Shown: piece after piece, positions 49,781-58,631 of the stretch | Layout: the number at the start of each line of letters is the position of its first letter | How positions within the stretch are numbered: position 1 is the first letter of the stretch | Source of the DNA: Oscillospiraceae bacterium | Lineage (GTDB): Bacteria > Bacillota > Clostridia > Oscillospirales > Oscillospiraceae | Direction: 5' to 3' | Assembly (NCBI GenBank): GCA_015067835.1 | Contig: SVLS01000002.1 | Span: 62,001 to 126,000 of the forward strand | Length of the DNA: 64,000 nt | The notes under the pieces: model-generated | What the model saw: the letters and a program-made list of their open reading frames with translations, nothing else | Database searches by the model: none | What the model was told of the DNA's origin: nothing | Position numbers and translations under genes: made by a program

Positions 49781-51659
49781 GTATTTGCCTGTTCTGATTT
49801 TGGGTGCTGTTATCGGCGTGCTGACCCTGATTTTTGGTACATCGTACCTGATTATGAAGCATAAGACAAAGAAATCTGAGTATGAGCGAAAGTTGTCGGA
49901 TAAGGTGATTATCCGCCGCCTGCTGGGCTATGCAAAGCCTTATATCGGGCAGTTTGTACTGGTGTTTGTCATTATGCTGATATCCGTGGCTTATGACATT
50001 CTGTCCCCCATCCTCGTCGGTGAGATTGAGGAGCTGGTAAAGGGGAAATTTGAATTGCCTGCGCTGTTCTGGCGGGTGGGAATGTACGCCGGGATTTTGG
50101 TGATTTCTCTGGTGAGCACCTATGTGCAAACGGTGATTCTCCAAAAGGTAGGACAGAAGATTCTGTCAGACCTGCGTGAGGATGTGTTTACCCACATTGA
50201 AAGTCTTTCCCACGAACAGCTGAACAACATTCCTGTGGGCAAGCTGGTGACCCGCGTCACCAACGATACCAACGGCATCTGTATGCTTTTCACCAATGTG
50301 CTGGTCACAATGGTGAAAAATGTGATGGTCATTCTGGGTGTTTTCGTGGCAATGCTGACGGTGAACTTCGCAATGACCCTGGTGGTAGCCTGCTTTATTC
50401 CCTTTGTGGTGCTGTTTACGGTGATTTTCCAGAAATTCTCCCGCAAAGCCCACCGGGCGGTGACGGACTCCCGTACCGAGCTGAACACCTTCCTGTCTGA
50501 AAATCTTTCCGGTATTAAGATTACCCAGATTTTCAACCGGGAACAGGAAAAAATGAGGGACTTTCTGGATAGAAGCACCCATCTGCGGAAGGCAAAAAGT
50601 CAGCGGATGCTGGTGTACGGCTTTTTCCGTCCCATCGTCTATTTGCTCCACATCGGCTGTGTGATGTGCCTGTTTTACTTTGGCTCCCGGGGCGCGTTGG
50701 AGGGCACGGAATTTTTGGGACAAACCATTTCCAGCGGTACGCTGGTGACCTTCTATCTGTTTTCGTCCAAGTTCTTTGACCCCATCCAAACCCTGTCGGA
50801 GCACTTCGATGTGATGCAGTCGGCCTTTGCTTCGGCAGAAAAGATTTTCACCGTGATGGATATGGTTCCGGAAGTGGTGGATGAGCCGGATGCAATCGAA
50901 TTGGAGGAACTGAAGGGCGAAATTGAGTTTAAGGATGTGTGGTTTTCCTATGTGCCGGAGGAATGGGTTCTGCAGGGCGTTTCCTTCCATATCAGCCCCA
51001 AGCAGACAGTGGCCTTTGTGGGCTCTACCGGCTCCGGCAAAACCACCATTCTCAGCCTGATTTGCAGAAATTACGACATTCAAAAAGGTCAGATTCTTAT
51101 TGACGGCATCGATATTAAGAAAATCAAGATTTCCTCTCTGCGCCGCCATTTCGGACAGATGCTTCAGGATGTATTTCTGTTCTCCGGCGATATTCGCAGT
51201 AATATTCTTCTGCGAAAAGAGGGCGTTTCCGATGAGGAAGTGATGGAGGCCTGCCGGTATGTCAATGCCGATTCCTTCATCAACCGTCTGGAAAAGGGTC
51301 TGGATGAGCCGGTGCGGGAGCGGGGCAATAACTTCTCTGCCGGACAGCGGCAGCTGCTCAGCTTCGCAAGAACCATCGTCCACAAGCCCAGCGTGATGAT
51401 TCTGGACGAGGCAACCGCCAACATCGATACAGAGACGGAGCTGCTGATTCAGGACTCTTTGGAGAAGATGAAGAACATTGGCACCATGCTCATTGTGGCA
51501 CACCGCCTGTCCACCATCCAGCACGCAGACAATATTATTCTGCTGTCCAAAGGAAAAATCGTGGAACAGGGAACCCATCAGGAACTGCTGCACCTGAAAG
51601 GAAGGTATTATCAGCTGTATACGCTGCAATACAACAAGCAGCAGCTTCAAAACAGATAA
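49773..51659 (+). CDS. ABC exporter half-transporter, catalytic subunit
   Basis: A 628-residue partner of the previous gene. An extra N-terminal membrane helix (PVLILGAVIGVLTLIFGTSY) precedes the six-helix domain; the ATPase has Walker A FVGSTGSGKTT near 416, signature NFSAGQRQLLSFAR and Walker B VMILDEATANID near 544 with the catalytic Glu intact. It thus supplies the active ATP site of the heterodimer. The signature SAGQ differs slightly from the usual SGGQ. Ends at a strong terminator. Confidence 0.92.
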   Translation: MDKYLPVLILGAVIGVLTLIFGTSYLIMKHKTKKSEYERKLSDKVIIRRLLGYAKPYIGQFVLVFVIMLISVAYDILSPILVGEIEELVKGKFELPALFWRVGMYAGILVISLVSTYVQTVILQKVGQKILSDLREDVFTHIESLSHEQLNNIPVGKLVTRVTNDTNGICMLFTNVLVTMVKNVMVILGVFVAMLTVNFAMTLVVACFIPFVVLFTVIFQKFSRKAHRAVTDSRTELNTFLSENLSGIKITQIFNREQEKMRDFLDRSTHLRKAKSQRMLVYGFFRPIVYLLHIGCVMCLFYFGSRGALEGTEFLGQTISSGTLVTFYLFSSKFFDPIQTLSEHFDVMQSAFASAEKIFTVMDMVPEVVDEPDAIELEELKGEIEFKDVWFSYVPEEWVLQGVSFHISPKQTVAFVGSTGSGKTTILSLICRNYDIQKGQILIDGIDIKKIKISSLRRHFGQMLQDVFLFSGDIRSNILLRKEGVSDEEVMEACRYVNADSFINRLEKGLDEPVRERGNNFSAGQRQLLSFARTIVHKPSVMILDEATANIDTETELLIQDSLEKMKNIGTMLIVAHRLSTIQHADNIILLSKGKIVEQGTHQELLHLKGRYYQLYTLQYNKQQLQNR

Positions 51660-51678
51660 CAAAATTCATAAACGCGAC

Positions 51679-51710
51679 AAGAAGACCGCCATTTTGGCGG
51701 TCTTCTTTTT
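51679..51710 (+). terminator. Terminator of the ABC exporter operon
   Basis: AAGAAGACCGCC / GGCGGTCTTCTT arms, ATTTT loop, T-run. Confidence 0.93.
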
Positions 51711-51739
51711 AACAATCTGTATAAAAAGAAAATTGGAGG

Positions 51740-51768
51740 TTGCTCTTTGACGATTTTTGTGATATACT
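51740..51768 (+). promoter_or_regulatory. Probable promoter of the M23-domain gene
   Basis: TTGCTC, 17-base spacer, TATACT; start codon 32 bases beyond the -10. Confidence 0.55.
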
Positions 51769-51800
51769 CTCATAGATAAAATGACAATGGGGGCTTAGCG

Positions 51801-53471
51801 TTGAAAGCAAAATTGATTATGCGGCGACTGTTTTGTCTGCTTATAATATTGTGTCTTGTGCCGATGAGCGTCCTTGCTGTCGGCAATCCGCCGTCTCAGG
51901 CCGGCGACCGGAAGCTGGAAGGCGGTCAGCGGGATTTTAAATGGCCGGTACCTGGCGAATACAATCTTTCCAGCTGTTTTTTGGATAATCGGGAGCATTA
52001 CTCCCTGGATATTGCTGCTCCTTCTGGCACGCCGGTGGTGGCGTCCTACGCAGGAAAGGTTCTGGAGGTTGGCGAGAATGCGTCCTGGGGCAATTTTGTC
52101 CTGCTGGAGCATGCCTATACCCTGAAGGACGGCTCCGGTGTCACTTTGTACAGCCGCTATGCCCACTTGACAGAGGCAACCGTTGCTGCTGAGGAAGCGG
52201 TTACAGCCGGTCAGCAAATCGGTACTGTTGGCTCAACAGGCGACAGCTCCGGTCCTCATCTGGATTTTGATATTCTTTGCGGCGGCACAGCACCGTCCAG
52301 TACATATTCTTTGGACCCGTATATCAACGAGCTGCTGGAGCTTCCTCCTGCACTGTATACCACCTTTGGTGAATGCTGCCAGGAATATGTGGCCTATGTG
52401 AAGGAATTCTACGGAGCGAAGGATACCCCTGTTACCGGTCCGTCGGTAATCAAGGGCCATTTTTCCACGCTGAAAAACGGTCAGGTGCTGTGGAAGGAGT
52501 CCTACAGCCTGGATGGCACCGTGACTTCCACTTATCCCATCCGCAAAATCAACGGCTATCTGGATGGCAAGCTCTACGCATCCTGGTCTACGGAGGCAGA
52601 GCTTTACCGTAAGGATTTGCTGACGACCCCCCTGAACCTGAAGCTGGAATTCAAGGATATGTCCCTGGGCGAGCATACGCTGGCGCTGGGCGTGGAGGAT
52701 TCCACCGGCAGCGGTGAAGTGCGGGTTGTGGAATGTACCTTCATCATTGCGGAAAAACCGCAAATGATTACCATCACCTTTGCAACGGATCCGCAAAGTA
52801 CGATGACAGTTCCTGCAGGTCAGCCCTTGGGTGTGCTGCCGGTTCCTCAGGGAAATGGACACCCCTTCATCGGCTGGTTTACCGAGCGTAACGGCGGCGA
52901 AATGGTTACGGCAGAAACCGTGCCCACCGCTCCGATGACGCTGTACCCCCGCTGGGAGGTTCCCACTTGTACCGTAATGGCAGGCGATGTGGAGCTGACC
53001 GTGGCACAGGGACAGTGTATTACCGCGTTCCCGACTCTGGAAAAAGAGGGCTACCGAATTGTCGGCTGGTTTATGAAAAGCGGCGAAGAAATCACAACAA
53101 GTACGCCCATTATGCAGGATATGATCCTGCAGCCCAAATGGGAAATTGCTCCCTGCAAGGTGACCTTTGACCCTACCGGCGGTCACTTGGAGGAAAAGGA
53201 AATTTACGTCTATCTGGGCGAGGTCTACGGCACATTGCCTACCCCGAAGCGGGATGGCTACAACTTTATGGGCTGGAAACTGAACGGTGACCCGATTTCA
53301 GAAGAAACAGTGGTTGCTGTGGGAGAAGACCACACGCTGGTGGCGGTTTGGCAGAGAAGCTATGACGCTCTGGTTACCGTCATTGTTGCGGTGCTTGGCT
53401 CCGGCGCAGTTGCAGGCGGCATATACCTGTGCATTCAATGGAGAAGACGGCGGATGGATATATTCCTGTAA
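51801..53471 (+). CDS. Membrane-anchored M23 (LytM-like) protein with three InlB-type B repeats
   Basis: A 556-residue secreted protein: signal peptide (about 1-26), an M23 domain (about 45-175), a linker, three repeats of the Listeria-Bacteroides/InlB B type (about 325-390, 391-445 and 450-515; each with a G(W)F or GW(K) turn and a closing W), a membrane helix (about 525-547) and a short basic tail RRRR. The M23 zinc site has H66 and D70, but the usual HxH is H153-L-D155, so the third zinc ligand is changed. It may be an inactive LytM regulator of a hydrolase. TTG start; GGGGG 7 bases upstream. Confidence 0.85.
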   Translation: MKAKLIMRRLFCLLIILCLVPMSVLAVGNPPSQAGDRKLEGGQRDFKWPVPGEYNLSSCFLDNREHYSLDIAAPSGTPVVASYAGKVLEVGENASWGNFVLLEHAYTLKDGSGVTLYSRYAHLTEATVAAEEAVTAGQQIGTVGSTGDSSGPHLDFDILCGGTAPSSTYSLDPYINELLELPPALYTTFGECCQEYVAYVKEFYGAKDTPVTGPSVIKGHFSTLKNGQVLWKESYSLDGTVTSTYPIRKINGYLDGKLYASWSTEAELYRKDLLTTPLNLKLEFKDMSLGEHTLALGVEDSTGSGEVRVVECTFIIAEKPQMITITFATDPQSTMTVPAGQPLGVLPVPQGNGHPFIGWFTERNGGEMVTAETVPTAPMTLYPRWEVPTCTVMAGDVELTVAQGQCITAFPTLEKEGYRIVGWFMKSGEEITTSTPIMQDMILQPKWEIAPCKVTFDPTGGHLEEKEIYVYLGEVYGTLPTPKRDGYNFMGWKLNGDPISEETVVAVGEDHTLVAVWQRSYDALVTVIVAVLGSGAVAGGIYLCIQWRRRRMDIFL

Positions 53472-53477
53472 GTAAAA

Positions 53478-53506
53478 CGGCGCACCGAAAGGTGCGCCGC
53501 TTTTTT
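53478..53506. terminator. Terminator between the M23 gene and recG
   Basis: CGGCGCACC / GGTGCGCCG arms with a GAAA tetraloop and six T on the plus strand; a weaker A-run on the left may help recG. Confidence 0.9.
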
Positions 53507-53510
53507 GTTA

Positions 53511-55559
53511 TCAATTCATCGTTCCTTCGGAGCGTTGGAACAGAACGCCAATTCGCTCCTGCAGAGCGATTGCCTCCGGAGTGTTGGAGGTGCCTTCTGT
53601 ATCAATCCACCGGGCAGAAGCGGCCTGCGCATCCTTGAGGGTCTGCAAGTCCATACTCAGGCTGGCCACCCGGAAGGTGGGCATACCGGACTGCCGGGAG
53701 CCGAAGAAATCACCGGGACCGCGCATTTTCAAATCCTCCTCGGCAATGCGGAAGCCGTCGGTTGTTTTACACAGCGCCTTCAGCCGGTCAAGGGTGTCCG
53801 GATTGCGGTTGCGGGTGGTTAAAATGCAGTAGCTTTGGGCATCGCCACGTCCTACGCGTCCGCGAAGCTGATGAAGCTGAGAAAGACCGAATCGGTCTGC
53901 GTCTTCAATTACCATCAGCGTGGCATTGGGAACATCCACGCCCACCTCAATGACGGTGGTGGCCACCAAAATATCGGCTTCGCCCCGGGCAAAGGCGGCC
54001 ATTGCCGCATCTTTTTCGGAACCCTTCATTTGCCCGTGAATCAGCATAATCCGCAAATCCGGAAACACCGTTTTTTGAAGAGTTTCCGCCCATACGGTTG
54101 CCGCCTTAATGGGCAAGTCCTCGTTTTCCTCCACCGCCGGACATACCACGAAGCATTGATGTCCTTCCTGGGCTTGTTTGCGGATAAAGGCGTTGATGCG
54201 GGCACGATAGGATTCTCCCACCAAAAAAGACTCCACGCTTTTCCGCCCCGGCGGAAGCTCGTCGATAATGGAGACCTCCAAATCTCCGTACATCAGCAGC
54301 GCCAGCGTCCGGGGAATGGGGGTGGCAGACATCACCAAAAGATGGGGGTCATTTCCCTTGGCAGACAGCTTTGCACGCTGTCCGACGCCAAAGCGGTGCT
54401 GCTCGTCGGCAATCACCAAACCCAAGTTGGCAAACTGGGTGGTGTCAGATAAAAGGGCGTGGGTGCCGATGGCCAGAGCATACTGCCCGTTAAGCAGCTG
54501 CTCCCGTACCTCCCGTTTTTGCTTGGGGGTCATAGAGCCGGTCAGCAGCACCGTTTGAATGCCCAGCGGCGCGAGAAGCTTCTGAAGAGAGTGATGGTGC
54601 TGCTCAGCCAGAATTTCCGTCGGCGCCATAAATGCCGCCTGATGACCGTTTTTTGCCGCCAGATAGGCAGCGGCAGCAGCCACCATCGTTTTACCGCTAC
54701 CCACATCTCCCTGCACCAGCCGATTCATAGGTGCACCGGAGGCAAAATCCTGACAGATTTCGGCAATGGCACGCGCCTGCGCACCGGTCAGCCGGAAGGG
54801 AAGCTTCTCATAAAAGGGCGTCAAATCCAAATCTGTGTACGGCTGCGTCTGCTTCTCAGCGCGGGCAGCGCGCATAATGGACAACCCGGCGGAGAATACG
54901 AAAAATTCCTCGAAAATCAGCCGCTTTTTTGCCGCCTCTGCTTCTGCAAGGCTGGTGGGCTCGTGAATTGCCTGATAAGCCCGGTCGGCATCCAGAATGC
55001 CGTACTCCCGGCGCACCGCCTCCGGCAAAATTTCCGCCGGTGTGTCGCAAACCGCCATGGCCTGCCGCACCGCCTTTCCGACAGCGGCGTTGGAAAGACC
55101 TGCGGTCAGAGGATAAATGGGCAGGATGCACCGGGTGGAGACCGGTGGGGATTCCAGACTTTCAAAAACCGGATTGGTCATCTGATAGCCGGAAAAATCA
55201 CCGTCCAGCTTGCCGTAAAAGATATATTCCTTGCCGTATTGCAGCTGCTCAACGGCAAATTTGTTGTTGAAAAAGGTCAGATTCAGCCGGGCAGTATGGT
55301 CTGCAACCTGCACCCGGGTCAAATCCAGCCCCTTGCGGATATGCGCGGTGCGGGGGGTGTTCATCACCATTGCACGGAAGCAGGCCGGAACACCGGGCTC
55401 CAGCTTGTGAATGGGCAAAATCCGGGTGCGGTCCTCGTAACCACGGGGGAAATGGCAAATCAGATCCCCCAGAGTGAAAATATTCAGCGCAGCAAATTGT
55501 TTTGCCTTGGTAGGACCGATGCCCTTGAGAAGTGTAATGGGGTCTGTGAGCTTTGCCAT
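53511..55559 (-). CDS. recG: ATP-dependent DNA helicase RecG
   Basis: A 682-residue RecG that rescues stalled forks by branch migration. The N-terminal wedge OB domain (about 60-160) is followed by helicase motifs: Walker A QGDVGSGKTMVAAAA near 281, DEQH near 380, and motif VI QLRGRVGRG. The C-terminal TRG region ends it. The start at 55559 has CAGGAGG upstream; a longer frame would include the next gene's end. Stands downstream of a small Cys-rich gene. Confidence 0.96.
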   Translation of the reverse strand: MAKLTDPITLLKGIGPTKAKQFAALNIFTLGDLICHFPRGYEDRTRILPIHKLEPGVPACFRAMVMNTPRTAHIRKGLDLTRVQVADHTARLNLTFFNNKFAVEQLQYGKEYIFYGKLDGDFSGYQMTNPVFESLESPPVSTRCILPIYPLTAGLSNAAVGKAVRQAMAVCDTPAEILPEAVRREYGILDADRAYQAIHEPTSLAEAEAAKKRLIFEEFFVFSAGLSIMRAARAEKQTQPYTDLDLTPFYEKLPFRLTGAQARAIAEICQDFASGAPMNRLVQGDVGSGKTMVAAAAAYLAAKNGHQAAFMAPTEILAEQHHHSLQKLLAPLGIQTVLLTGSMTPKQKREVREQLLNGQYALAIGTHALLSDTTQFANLGLVIADEQHRFGVGQRAKLSAKGNDPHLLVMSATPIPRTLALLMYGDLEVSIIDELPPGRKSVESFLVGESYRARINAFIRKQAQEGHQCFVVCPAVEENEDLPIKAATVWAETLQKTVFPDLRIMLIHGQMKGSEKDAAMAAFARGEADILVATTVIEVGVDVPNATLMVIEDADRFGLSQLHQLRGRVGRGDAQSYCILTTRNRNPDTLDRLKALCKTTDGFRIAEEDLKMRGPGDFFGSRQSGMPTFRVASLSMDLQTLKDAQAASARWIDTEGTSNTPEAIALQERIGVLFQRSEGTMN

Positions 55560-55564
55560 CTGGT

Positions 55565-55756
55565 TCACCTCCTGTTTTCCGATGACTCCCGGATAAGTTC
55601 TGTGATTTTTTGCGCTACGACGCAATCCATCTCATAAGGACAGCCGCCGTAATTGCAGTCAGCCTCGTTGAGCTGACCGTCCGTAAGAAGGACAGCCACC
55701 ATCCGACTGGCGTCCATACAGCGGCAGTAACCGCTGAAGAATTCTTCCCGTTCCAT
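55565..55756 (-). CDS. Small cysteine-containing protein of unknown function
   Basis: A 63-residue protein with five cysteines (C11, C13, C34, C39, C45) arranged as GYCRCMDA and ADCNYGGCPYEMDC, which could hold zinc or an Fe-S cluster. I do not recognise the family. Highly charged N and C ends, no membrane segment. It starts one base from the end of the amylase gene and ends 5 bases before recG, so it belongs to the same transcript. Confidence 0.65.
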   Translation of the reverse strand: MEREEFFSGYCRCMDASRMVAVLLTDGQLNEADCNYGGCPYEMDCVVAQKITELIRESSENRR

Positions 55757-55757
55757 T

Positions 55758-57599
55758 TTATGCCTCCGTCACGCAAAAGCCCATGGGAGCAAGGCTGGCT
55801 TGTTGAGGCGTAAGGGTCTGCAGACAACAGCCAAACAGCACCTCGCCGCCGGGAATTTCCCAGTTTTCCTCGCTTCGGTTTACATAACATCTGATTTCTT
55901 TTCCATGGTAGCATCTTTTGAAGCCAATGCGCCGGTCGCTCCAATGGAAGAAGGAAATGTCTCCCAGCCGCAGCGCATCCTGATTTTGACGCAGCTGACC
56001 CAGCTGGCGGAAGTAGGCCAACAGCGCCTGATCCTCCCGACCCCAGGGATAGGTGCGGCGGTTAAAGGGGTCATTGTGCCCCTGAGCGCCAGCCTCGTCT
56101 CCATAATAAATGCTGGGACTGCCCGGCAGGGTGTATTGCAAAAAGGCTGCCATTTTCAGTCGCTTCACCGCGGTGTCATATTCTGCCGCAGACAGATGCC
56201 GCGCGGCCTTTTCCGCCCGACTGCCTTCAAAGGGGTCTACAAGGGCGGTCAGAATACGGGGACTGTCGTGAGAGCTGAGCAGATTCATATTGCTCAGAAG
56301 CACCTGAGGGGGATAGTTTTCCGCAATGGCCATCACGGTGCTTTTCAGTCCGTAGCCATTGTCCTGTCCCCAGAGGAAATTTAAAATGGCGGTGCGGAAG
56401 GGATAGTTCATCACGCTGTCCAATTCCCCATCCACAAAATAGCGGCGCAGCGTGTCATAGGAATATTTGTTGGAGGCATCTTCCCACACCTCGCCCATCA
56501 GCAGCGCATCCGGCTTGATGGCGCGAATCCGATTTTTCAGCAGGACAAGAAATTCGTTGGGAAGCTCATCAGCCACATCCAGCCGGAAACCGTCGCAGCC
56601 GGCATTGAGCCAATGGGCGACCACGGAATCCTCGCCGGTGATGATGTATTCCAAAAAGCCGGGATCCAGCTTGTTGACGGTGGGCAGCGTGTCAAAGCCC
56701 CACCAGGAAGGATAATTGTCCGGCCATTGATGAAAAGTATACCAGGAATAATAGGGGGATTCCCGGGTGCAATAAGCACCCTGACCGCCAAAGCTGCCCT
56801 TTTTGTCAAAATACAGGCTGTCTGCGCCGGTGTGGGAATACACGCCGTCCAGAATCACCTTGATGCCCAAAGCGTGGGCAGCATCGCACATGACCCGGAA
56901 ATCCTCCATTGTGCCCAGCATGGGGTCCGGTGTTTTGTAATCGCCGGTGTCATACCGATGGCTGGAAAAGCTTTTGCTGATGGGGTTCAGGTAGAGAATG
57001 GTAGTGCCCAGCGAGGCGATATAGTCCATTTTTTCCGTAATGCCACGGAAATTTCCACCGTAAAAATCGTTGTTGAGAATGTTGCCGTTTGCATCCGGAC
57101 GCCAATCCACCTCTTCATACCAGTCCCGGTGCAAGGTGAAGGGCTGCAGCTTGGTGCGAAGGTCGCAGTCACCGGATTTGCAGAAACGGTCAGGAAAAAC
57201 CTGATAGATAATGGCACCCTGAGACCAGTCAGGGGTCTTAAAATCTGCGGGAATGCAGCTGACCTGCCACAAATCACCGGCCTCCATATTGGTGTCGTCC
57301 CCGTACTTAAACAGGCGGAAGCCGCCGGTGGGGGCGATGATGTAAAAATGATAAAAGTACAGACCCGGCTGAGAAATGGTAAAGCTGCCGCGGAAAATCT
57401 CGTAATCCCCACGGCGCTCCAAAAAGGGCATGGCAATGCGCTGAGAAAGACGCCCATCCGGATGGCACAGCATACATTCTACCTGAGATGCGGCAACCGA
57501 GGTGGGGATGTGTATATGCAAGGTACAGACCTGATCAGGCAGCAGAGTACCGAAAGGTTCTTTATAGCAAAGCTGCTTGCTGTCAAATAAAATACGCAT
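55758..57599 (-). CDS. GH13 alpha-amylase family enzyme (neopullulanase/cyclomaltodextrinase type)
   Basis: A 613-residue glycoside hydrolase with an N-terminal beta-sandwich domain (about 1-115), a TIM barrel and a C-terminal beta domain. The catalytic Asp lies in DGFRLDVADE (near 336), the Glu in LMGEVWEDA (near 365) and the transition-state Asp in SSHDSPRI (near 443). Layout matches intracellular GH13_20 enzymes that cut maltodextrins, cyclodextrins or pullulan. There is no signal peptide. CAGGAG precedes the start at 57599. Confidence 0.9.
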   Translation of the reverse strand: MRILFDSKQLCYKEPFGTLLPDQVCTLHIHIPTSVAASQVECMLCHPDGRLSQRIAMPFLERRGDYEIFRGSFTISQPGLYFYHFYIIAPTGGFRLFKYGDDTNMEAGDLWQVSCIPADFKTPDWSQGAIIYQVFPDRFCKSGDCDLRTKLQPFTLHRDWYEEVDWRPDANGNILNNDFYGGNFRGITEKMDYIASLGTTILYLNPISKSFSSHRYDTGDYKTPDPMLGTMEDFRVMCDAAHALGIKVILDGVYSHTGADSLYFDKKGSFGGQGAYCTRESPYYSWYTFHQWPDNYPSWWGFDTLPTVNKLDPGFLEYIITGEDSVVAHWLNAGCDGFRLDVADELPNEFLVLLKNRIRAIKPDALLMGEVWEDASNKYSYDTLRRYFVDGELDSVMNYPFRTAILNFLWGQDNGYGLKSTVMAIAENYPPQVLLSNMNLLSSHDSPRILTALVDPFEGSRAEKAARHLSAAEYDTAVKRLKMAAFLQYTLPGSPSIYYGDEAGAQGHNDPFNRRTYPWGREDQALLAYFRQLGQLRQNQDALRLGDISFFHWSDRRIGFKRCYHGKEIRCYVNRSEENWEIPGGEVLFGCCLQTLTPQQASLAPMGFCVTEA

Positions 57600-57697
57600 A
57601 CAAAACTCCTGAATGAGTGGGATAAGAGAATTATACACCATTTTGCAGGCAAATGGAAGAGGGAGGATGCATTGCAATTTCCAAGCAAAAAAGCATG

Positions 57698-57730
57698 AAA
57701 AAACTCCCTCCAAGGAAAACTCGGAAGGAG
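57698..57730 (-). terminator. Terminator of rpsT
   Basis: CTCCTTCC / GGAGGGAG arms (one wobble pair), 11-base loop, six T on the minus strand, 16 bases after the stop. Confidence 0.8.
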
Positions 57731-57745
57731 ATATTTTCAGAGAAA

Positions 57746-58009
57746 TCAGGCCAGCTTGCTCAGCTTCAAGGTCATGCTGCTCTTTTTGCGGGCAGCGTTG
57801 TTCTTGTGCAACAGACCCTTGTTGACAGCCTGGTCAACAGCCTTGACAGCTACCTTGTAAGCAGCCTCAGCTTCTGTCTTGTCGCCAGCTTCCAGAGCAG
57901 CGTCAAACTTCTTCAGGTTGGTCTTCAGCGCAGACTTGTTTGCCTTATTCTTCTCGTAAGCGATTTTGGAAGAGATAACATCCTTCTTAGAGGACTTGAT
58001 ATTCGGCAT
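57746..58009 (-). CDS. rpsT: 30S ribosomal protein S20
   Basis: An 87-residue basic helical protein, standard S20 length, starting PNIKSSKKDVISSKIAYEKN after Met and ending NNAARKKSSMTLKLSKLA. CAAGGAGG lies before the ATG. Single-gene unit with its own promoter and terminator. Confidence 0.96.
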   Translation of the reverse strand: MPNIKSSKKDVISSKIAYEKNKANKSALKTNLKKFDAALEAGDKTEAEAAYKVAVKAVDQAVNKGLLHKNNAARKKSSMTLKLSKLA

Positions 58010-58050
58010 CGTGTTTCACCTCCTTGCCACATATTTTCATACGCTTACAC

Positions 58051-58079
58051 ATTATAGCGTGTCTTTTCAATAAAATCAA
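58051..58079 (-). promoter_or_regulatory. Sigma-A promoter of rpsT
   Basis: Minus strand TTGATT, 17-base spacer, TATAAT. Confidence 0.85.
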
Positions 58080-58225
58080 TCCCTTTTTTTGAAAAATGCC
58101 GCTTTTTTCAAAAGTTTTTTTCACGAAAAAGCCAGCGACATTCCGGTTTCATTTTGTCAAGAGGCAATTTTTGTGAGAAATTTTTTCTTGTTGTGAAAAT
58201 GACAAAGTGCAAAAAAGTAGAGAGT

Positions 58226-58242
58226 TGTCGAAAAAAGTCGAA
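58226..58242 (+). promoter_or_regulatory. Two tandem Spo0A-box-like sites upstream of sigG
   Basis: TGTCGAA (exact 0A box) at 58226-58232 and AGTCGAA (one mismatch) at 58236-58242, spaced exactly 10 bp, one helical turn. They lie in the AT-rich 622-base gap 58010-58631, which holds no gene. Whether they act on sigG or on rpsT cannot be told. Confidence 0.5.
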
Positions 58243-58317
58243 TAATATTATGTAAACAGACAGAAATCGGAATTCTACTTTTTAAAAGAAAATCATCCTG
58301 TGGAAAAACCTGTGCAT

Positions 58318-58346
58318 ACTGTTGAAAACTCATCGTTTTCAACAGT
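58318..58346. other. Perfect 12-bp inverted repeat flanked by DnaA-box-like sequences
   Basis: ACTGTTGAAAAC / GTTTTCAACAGT with a 5-base TCATC loop. TTATCCACC overlaps its right end (58346-58354); TGTGGAAAA lies upstream at about 58300 and TTTTCCACA at 58380-58388. Each differs from the DnaA consensus TTATCCACA at one base. Confidence 0.55.
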
Positions 58347-58573
58347 TATCCACCGTTTCAGCTGTCTGCATCCCGGGATTTTTCCACACTTTTTAAAAGA
58401 AAATGTAAGGGCAGCAGATGACGGATAACAGGTGTTACGGAAACAAAAATTGCTGTCTCCTTTCCGTTGTTTTTTGCTGAAAAAATTAGGATTTTCCGTT
58501 TTTTTATCTGCCCTTGGCAGGTCGTGCTGAAATCACTTTCTGATTTTTTGTTGAAAAACACAATACCCCGGAA

Positions 58574-58603
58574 AGTATCTTCTGTCTGCAAATGGAAATA
58601 CTG
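58574..58603 (+). promoter_or_regulatory. Candidate forespore (SigF/SigG-type) promoter of sigG
   Basis: AGTATC, 17-base spacer, AATACTG, resembling the forespore consensus (A/T)G(A/T/C)ATA...CATA(C/N)TA at most positions; start point would be about 20 bases before the sigG ATG. Confidence 0.4.
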
Positions 58604-58631
58604 GTAGAAAACAAAATCAGGAGGCAGCACG

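Noticed and set aside
58298-58390. Cluster of DnaA-box-like sequences as a chromosomal origin
   Set aside because: Each box has one mismatch, only three occur, and dnaA, dnaN, gyrB and similar origin genes are absent. Kept only as a regulatory observation.
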